Assembly: GCF_014648175.1 (NCBI RefSeq) | Contig: NZ_BMQP01000001.1 | Location: 1 to 64,000, forward strand | Source of the DNA: Planobispora rosea | Lineage (GTDB): Bacteria; Actinomycetota; Actinomycetes; Streptosporangiales; Streptosporangiaceae | Reading direction: 5' to 3' | DNA length: 64,000 bases | Shown: one piece after another, positions 59,834 to 64,000 of the stretch | Layout: the number at the start of each line of letters is the position of its first letter | How positions within the stretch are numbered: position 1 is the stretch's first letter | The notes under the pieces: generated by a model | Told to the model about the DNA's origin: nothing | Databases searched by the model: none | Seen by the model: only the letters and a program-made list of their open reading frames with translations | Translations under genes and position numbers: made by a program

Positions 59834-59851
59834 ACCAAGCGCTCGCTTGGG
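59834..59851. promoter_or_regulatory. CAAGC-type operator, site h (LLM / hydrolase divergent promoter)
   Basis: ACCAAGC-GCTC-GCTTGGG matches the consensus at 13 of 14 arm positions. On the minus strand a TACGCT -10-like box at 59857-59852 directly precedes it, as at site d. Confidence 0.8.
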
Positions 59852-60028
59852 AGCGTATCAGTGGTTGCCGCGGACGGTCCAGGTGAGGCGAGCGCGCGAG
59901 GAGGCCGTACGGCGGCCGGGACGCGCACGTCGTTCGCGGCTCCGGCCGGCCGCCGCTCCCGCGGCGGGGGCCTTCGCCGATCCCGGCCGGGAGCGTCCGC
60001 GCCGTCCGGAGCGGGTACCGTTTCGCGG

Positions 60029-61381
60029 ATGACCGTCCTGCTGCCCGGTGTCGAGCTCACCGACCACGTCTTCACCGTCCCCCTCGACCACGCCGACCCC
60101 GGGGGGCCGGAGATCGAGGTCTTCGCCCGGGAGGCGGTCGACCCGGCCAGGCGGGACCACGACCTGCCCTGGCTGCTCTTCCTGCAGGGCGGCCCGGGAG
60201 GCAAGGCGCCGCGACCGGCGGCGGCCGACGGCTGGCTGGGACACGCGCTGAAGACGCACCGGGTGCTCCTGCTCGACCAGCGGGGGACCGGCCGCAGCAC
60301 CCCCGTCACGGCCGCCACCCTGGCCGCAGCCGCCGCCGTGACCCGACCCGCCGGTCTGACGGAGTCCGCCGCCGCGACCGGAGCCGCCGCGACCGGAGCC
60401 GTCACGACCGGAGCCGCCGCGGCCGACGAGCGGATCGCCGCCTACCTCAGGCACTTCCGGGCCGACGCGATCGTCGCCGACGCCGAGCTGATCCGGCGGC
60501 GGCTCTGCGGGGACCGGCCGTGGGAGATCCTCGGCCAGAGCTACGGCGGGTTCATCACGCTCACCTACCTGTCGCGGGCGCCCGAGGGGCTGGCGGCCTG
60601 CTACGTCACCGGCGGGCTGCCCGGCCTGACGGCCACCGCCGACGACGTCTACTCCCGCACCTACCCCCGGGTCCGCGGCAAGGTGGAGCGCTTCTTCGCC
60701 CGCTACCCCGGTGACAGCGCCCGGCTGGACGCGATCGCCGACCACCTGGGCCGGGAGGAGGTCCTCCTCCCCGACGGGGACCCGCTGACCGTGCGCCGCC
60801 TGCAGACGCTGGGCATGAGCCTGGGCACCGGGGAGGGCGCCGAGTACCTGCACTGGCTCCTCGACGAGGCCTGGACCGGCGGCGAGCTGTCGGCCGTGTT
60901 CCGCTACGAGGTCATGACGGCCACCGGCTTCGTGGGCAACCCGCTCTACGCGGTCCTGCACGAGTCGATCTACGCCCAGGGCGCGGCTCCCGCCTGGTCG
61001 GCGCACCGGCTGCGGCCGGAGGAGTTCGCCGAGGACGCCCGCCCGCTGCTGCCCACCGGGGAGATGATCTATCCCTGGATGTTCGACGAGATCGCCGCCC
61101 TGCGCCCCTTCAAGGGCGCCGCGGAGATCCTCGCCGCCGACGGAGGCTGGCCCGCCCTCTACGACCCGGCGCGGCTGGCGGCCAACCGGGTCCCGGTGGC
61201 CGCCGCCGTCTACTACGACGACATGTACGTCGACGAGCGCCTGTCCATGGAGACCGCCCGCGCGGTGGGCGACGTGCGCGCGTGGGTGACCAACGAGTGG
61301 GAGCACGACGGCGTGCGCGTCTCCGGCGGCAAGGTCCTCGCCCGGCTCATGGACACGGTCAGGGGCGTCCACGGCTCCTAG
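60029..61381 (+). CDS. Proline iminopeptidase-like alpha/beta hydrolase
   Basis: 450 aa. FLQGGPGGKAPRP is the HGGPG-type oxyanion region, and the nucleophile elbow is ILGQSYGGF. The C-terminal acid and His lie in VYYDDMYVD and NEWEHDGVR. This matches the S33 proline iminopeptidase family. An Ala/Gly/Thr insert of 5-residue repeats (AATGA) interrupts the region near residues 110-130. ATG at 60029 has no strong Shine-Dalgarno. No signal peptide, so cytosolic. It is divergent from the LLM operon across operator h and may share its regulation. Confidence 0.82.
   Translation: MTVLLPGVELTDHVFTVPLDHADPGGPEIEVFAREAVDPARRDHDLPWLLFLQGGPGGKAPRPAAADGWLGHALKTHRVLLLDQRGTGRSTPVTAATLAAAAAVTRPAGLTESAAATGAAATGAVTTGAAAADERIAAYLRHFRADAIVADAELIRRRLCGDRPWEILGQSYGGFITLTYLSRAPEGLAACYVTGGLPGLTATADDVYSRTYPRVRGKVERFFARYPGDSARLDAIADHLGREEVLLPDGDPLTVRRLQTLGMSLGTGEGAEYLHWLLDEAWTGGELSAVFRYEVMTATGFVGNPLYAVLHESIYAQGAAPAWSAHRLRPEEFAEDARPLLPTGEMIYPWMFDEIAALRPFKGAAEILAADGGWPALYDPARLAANRVPVAAAVYYDDMYVDERLSMETARAVGDVRAWVTNEWEHDGVRVSGGKVLARLMDTVRGVHGS
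60368..60412. repeat. In-frame 15-bp tandem repeat (three units)
   Basis: GCCGCCGCGACCGGA occurs at 60368 and 60383, with a variant at 60398. It encodes AATGA in a surface insert of the peptidase-like gene. Confidence 0.88.
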
Positions 61382-61453
61382 TCGCCTTGGTCTCGGTCGC
61401 CCACGCGTTCTGCGCCCCGGAGCGGCCGGACCCGGAAGTCCCGGCCGCGGTCT

Positions 61454-61465
61454 GAGCACGTGCTC
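61454..61465. other. 12-bp palindrome with overlapping 10-bp direct repeat
   Basis: GAGCACGTGCTC is a perfect palindrome, and CTGAGCACGT occurs twice around it. It lies between the converging peptidase and MFS genes. A weak terminator or protein site is possible. Confidence 0.3.
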
Positions 61466-61482
61466 TGAGCACGTACCAGGTC

Positions 61483-62802
61483 TCAGACGACGGCGGCGGG
61501 TTCCTGTCTCTCCCCGGGCAGAGGCGTGACGCGCCGCCGCACCGCGAGCCCGAACACGACGACCAGCAGGCCGGCGACGCCGGCGACCGCGAACGGCGCG
61601 GCGGGACGCCAGGCGTCGTAGAGGTATCCGCCGAGGCCCGAGACCGTCAGGATGCCGATGGCGCCGCACAGGGTCTGCACACCGTAGGCGGAGCCACGAA
61701 TGGAGGCGGGGGCCTGCTGGGCCAGGAGCGGCCCCGCGGTGGTGATCACCGCGATCTCGCCCAGACCCACGAGGACGGCCACGGCCATCATGCCGGGGCC
61801 GAGCGGATCGGAGATCAGGAGGGTGGACAGGTAGGCGACGGCGGCGAGCGCCTGGGCGAGGATGACCACGTCCTGGCGGCGCATGCGGTCACCGAGCCAG
61901 CCGAACGCGGGAGCCGCGAGCATGGCCGTGGTCTGGGCGATCCCGACCACGGCGCCGGCCCGCGCCAGCGCCTCGGCGCCGGACATGCCCGCGGCGAGGG
62001 CGTGACCGGTCACCCACAGGGACATGAATCCGGCGACGACGGCGAGATCGGCGCGGGCCACGAACGCTGCGGCGTACGACAGGGCCACCCCCGGATCCCG
62101 GGCGAGCGCGACCCCCTCGGCGACCAGCCGGGGCAGCGGGACACGTTCGGCGGCGCTCACTTGCGTTCTCGACAGGCCCCGCCACATCACCGCCCCGACC
62201 GCCAGCACGACCGCCGCAATGATCAGGAACGAGACCCGGGCGGCGGTGACCGGCGCCGTCCCTCCGTCCTCGAGAACCTTGGGGAGCCGGACCAGGGCGA
62301 GCACGGCGACCATCGCGCCCAGACCGCTGAACAGGCCGACCAGGCCGTAGGACCTCCCGCGCGAGGAGTCCCGGACGTAGTCGACCGCCACGGTGGACAG
62401 CATGCCGCTCAGCGCCGCGACGCCGAGGGCGAAGACCACCCGGAGCGCGACGAGCACGGTGGTGTTCCCGGCGAAGGGGAACAGGGCGACGCCCAGCGCG
62501 CACAGGGTGAAGCCGGCGACGACGATGGGCCGGCGGCCGTACCGGTCGGCCAGCGCGCCGTACCAGGCCAGGCTCGCGATCATCGCGATCTCGGCGGCGA
62601 TGCCCAGCAGGCCGACGATCTTTCCCTGGTCCTCCTCTGCGACGCCGAGGACGCCGCTGAGGATGTAGGGCTGTGTGGCGGGGAGGAAGGAGATCACCGC
62701 TGTCGCGGCGAACGCCATGGACAGGCAGGTCCACATGTTGCCGCGGCCGATGCCATCGGCGAGGTCCAGGCCCAGGACGCGGCGCGTGGGGGAGACGGCC
62801 AT
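61483..62802 (-). CDS. MFS transporter
   Basis: 439 aa with about 12 transmembrane helices. The family A-motif is present as GALADRYGRRPIVVAG after helix 2, and a weaker copy as GWLGDRMRRQDVV. The N-terminal part resembles drug or metabolite exporters, but the substrate cannot be identified. ATG at 62802. It is divergent from the DUF574 methyltransferase gene. It ends convergently with the peptidase gene. Confidence 0.87.
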   Translation of the reverse strand: MAVSPTRRVLGLDLADGIGRGNMWTCLSMAFAATAVISFLPATQPYILSGVLGVAEEDQGKIVGLLGIAAEIAMIASLAWYGALADRYGRRPIVVAGFTLCALGVALFPFAGNTTVLVALRVVFALGVAALSGMLSTVAVDYVRDSSRGRSYGLVGLFSGLGAMVAVLALVRLPKVLEDGGTAPVTAARVSFLIIAAVVLAVGAVMWRGLSRTQVSAAERVPLPRLVAEGVALARDPGVALSYAAAFVARADLAVVAGFMSLWVTGHALAAGMSGAEALARAGAVVGIAQTTAMLAAPAFGWLGDRMRRQDVVILAQALAAVAYLSTLLISDPLGPGMMAVAVLVGLGEIAVITTAGPLLAQQAPASIRGSAYGVQTLCGAIGILTVSGLGGYLYDAWRPAAPFAVAGVAGLLVVVFGLAVRRRVTPLPGERQEPAAVV

Positions 62803-62870
62803 GCCGGGATCTTGTCAGCTTCGCGCCGTCATCTCCAGGGCTTTGATCGTTATGATGCCACCAATTCGAT

Positions 62871-62884
62871 AAATGTCGTCATTT
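62871..62884. promoter_or_regulatory. AT-rich palindrome upstream of the methyltransferase
   Basis: AAATG-TCGT-CATTT lies 10 bp before the GTG at 62895 in a locally AT-rich stretch between divergent MFS and methyltransferase genes. A plausible operator. Confidence 0.35.
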
Positions 62885-62894
62885 GGAGCGGCAC

Positions 62895-63692
62895 GTGAGC
62901 GACCCCGCCGACATCGGCTTCCACGCGAACATCCCCAACGTCGCGCGGATGTACGACTACTACCTGGGCGGGAAGGACAACTTCCCCGCCGACCGGGAGG
63001 CGGCGGAACAGGCACTGGCCGTCGTCCCGGAGATCCGCCACAGCGTCCGGTCCAACCGCGCCTTCCTCGGCCGCGCCGTCGAGTTCCTCGTGGAGCAGGG
63101 AATCGACCAGTTCATCGACATCGGCGCGGGGCTGCCCACGCAGAACAACGTCCACCAGGTCGCCTCCGGCGCCCGGGTCGTCTACGTCGACAACGACCCC
63201 ACGGTGCTGGTCCACGGCCGGGCCATCCTGGGCAAGAACCGCAACGTCTCCATCGTCACGGGAGACCTGCGCCGTCCCCGGGAGATCCTGGACCACCCGG
63301 ACCTCCGCGCGGCGATCGACTTCGAGCGGCCGGTGGCCATTCTGCTGCTGGCGATCCTGCACTTCATCCCCGACGCGGACGGCCCCGCGGACATCATCGC
63401 CGAACTGCGTTCCGCCATGGCGCCCGGCAGCTACCTGGCCATGTCCCACGTCGTGACCGACGCCCGGCCCGAGGCTGCGGACGGCGTCACCAAGGCCTAC
63501 AACCGAGCCTCCTCGCCCTTCGTGCCGCGGACCAGCAAGGAGGTCATCCGGCTGTTCGACGGCTTCGACCTGGTCGATCCCGGCATAGTCAATCTTCCGG
63601 AGTGGCGGCCCCGCCCCGGCGACGCGGTGCCCTACCGGAACATCGGTGACTACTTCCTGGGCGGGGTGGGTCTGGTCACCGGTGACGGATGA
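62895..63692 (+). CDS. DUF574-family SAM-dependent methyltransferase
   Basis: 265 aa. PNVARMYDYYLGGKDNFPADR is the diagnostic DUF574 N-terminus, followed by FIDIGAGLPTQNNVH (SAM-binding glycine loop), VVYVDNDPTVLVHGRAIL and AILHFIPD. This family is highly expanded in Streptosporangiales and Streptomyces, mostly without known substrates; some members sit in natural-product clusters. GTG at 62895 has GGAG 6 nt upstream, better than TTG at 62883. Target unknown. Confidence 0.92.
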   Translation: MSDPADIGFHANIPNVARMYDYYLGGKDNFPADREAAEQALAVVPEIRHSVRSNRAFLGRAVEFLVEQGIDQFIDIGAGLPTQNNVHQVASGARVVYVDNDPTVLVHGRAILGKNRNVSIVTGDLRRPREILDHPDLRAAIDFERPVAILLLAILHFIPDADGPADIIAELRSAMAPGSYLAMSHVVTDARPEAADGVTKAYNRASSPFVPRTSKEVIRLFDGFDLVDPGIVNLPEWRPRPGDAVPYRNIGDYFLGGVGLVTGDG

Positions 63693-63719
63693 TCGCCCGC
63701 TTCATCGTGGCCCGCGCGG

Positions 63720-63968
63720 TCAGACGGTCAGCGGCACGGGGTGGACCTCGTCGGCCGGGTGACCCGCCCGCTCGTGGATGCGCTGCACGGCCTCGGCGCT
63801 GGGCGCCTCCGACAGGCAGTAGACGATGCCCGACTCCGGGTCCGCCCACGCCTGCTCGAAGACGACGTTCTCCTCGCTCTGGATCGCCAGGTCGGCGTCG
63901 TGCGCCTGGTGGAGCTGTTCCGCGGTGATCCCCTGCATACCGTGATGGACGTCCATGAACTTCGCCAT
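63720..63968 (-). CDS. SCO4226-like nickel-binding protein (DUF4242)
   Basis: 82 aa. MAKFMDVHHGMQGITAEQLHQAHDADLAIQ, FEQAWADPESGIVYCLSEAPSAEAVQRIHERAGHP and EVHPVPLTV follow the S. coelicolor SCO4226 pattern, a small ferredoxin-like-fold protein reported to bind nickel. The full length is present. ATG at 63968 has GGGAGG 5 nt upstream. It converges with the methyltransferase gene. Its physiological role is not established. Confidence 0.88.
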   Translation of the reverse strand: MAKFMDVHHGMQGITAEQLHQAHDADLAIQSEENVVFEQAWADPESGIVYCLSEAPSAEAVQRIHERAGHPADEVHPVPLTV

Positions 63969-64000
63969 GGCTGCCTCCCGAAGGACTGGACCGGCCGGTG

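Noticed and set aside
23266..59851. CAAGC palindromes as KstR2 sites
   Set aside because: The KstR2 consensus has 2 bp between CAAG and CTTG; here there are 6, so they are a different operator type.
1..64000. CRISPR arrays, tRNAs, rRNAs and insertion sequences
   Set aside because: I found no regularly spaced repeats with unique spacers, no tRNA-like cloverleaf, and no transposase or terminal repeats. A tRNAscan or IS search could overturn this.

Overview
This is a 64 kb stretch of very GC-rich chromosome with dense genes, frequent GTG/TTG starts, long spurious antisense frames and no tRNA, rRNA, CRISPR array or insertion sequence that I can see. The gene content points to a soil actinomycete, most likely in or near Streptosporangiales: a non-mevalonate isoprenoid pair (dxr, ispG), three Ser/Thr kinases, several F420/FMN luciferase-like oxidoreductases, a DUF574 methyltransferase, an SCO4226-like nickel-binding protein and an EAL-DICT protein. 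The family assignment is an inference; no phylogenetic marker was tested.

Layout. 0-6 kb: GABA catabolism (gabT, a divergent PucR regulator, a TetR regulator and an aldehyde dehydrogenase). 6-11 kb: a SulP anion transporter with a divergent MerR regulator around a perfect 24-bp palindrome, then two tandem paralogous secreted trypsin-like proteases. 11-16 kb: dxr-ispG, a secreted TAP-type hydrolase and a DUF4081/GNAT acetyltransferase. 16-20 kb: a HipA-like kinase/DUF3037 pair, two SRPBCC genes, an alpha/beta hydrolase and a TetR regulator whose probable operator occurs three times. 20-24 kb: an operon of hydrolase plus two LLM oxidoreductases, divergent from another LLM gene. 24-28 kb: two membrane Ser/Thr kinases, the second with PASTA repeats. 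28-31 kb: TetR divergent from an MMPL exporter.

31-60 kb is the most coherent part: a catabolic island with a Zn alcohol dehydrogenase, a branched-chain-type ABC uptake system (lipoprotein, a LivH-LivM-LivF fusion and LivG), SDRs, LLM oxidoreductases, two AMP-forming and one NDP-forming acyl-CoA synthetase, a DUF35 Zn-ribbon/OB protein, a VOC protein, a thioesterase, an isochorismatase-fold protein, a cyclase-type metallohydrolase and a serine beta-lactamase-fold hydrolase. The same imperfect palindrome, ACCAAGC-n4-GCTTGGT, recurs at eight promoters from 23.3 to 59.9 kb, usually at or between core promoter elements. This suggests one repressor controls at least ten transcription units for uptake, CoA activation and oxidation of a hydrophobic, possibly steroid- or terpenoid-like, substrate. 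One SDR strongly resembles 3-alpha/20-beta-hydroxysteroid dehydrogenases, and a KstR-type operator precedes the thioesterase. The regulator of the CAAGC palindrome is not obviously encoded here.

60-64 kb: a proline-iminopeptidase-like hydrolase, an MFS transporter, a DUF574 methyltransferase and the nickel-binding protein. Another recurring trait is in-frame tandem repeats of 15-57 bp in at least eight genes, always in linkers or low-complexity segments.
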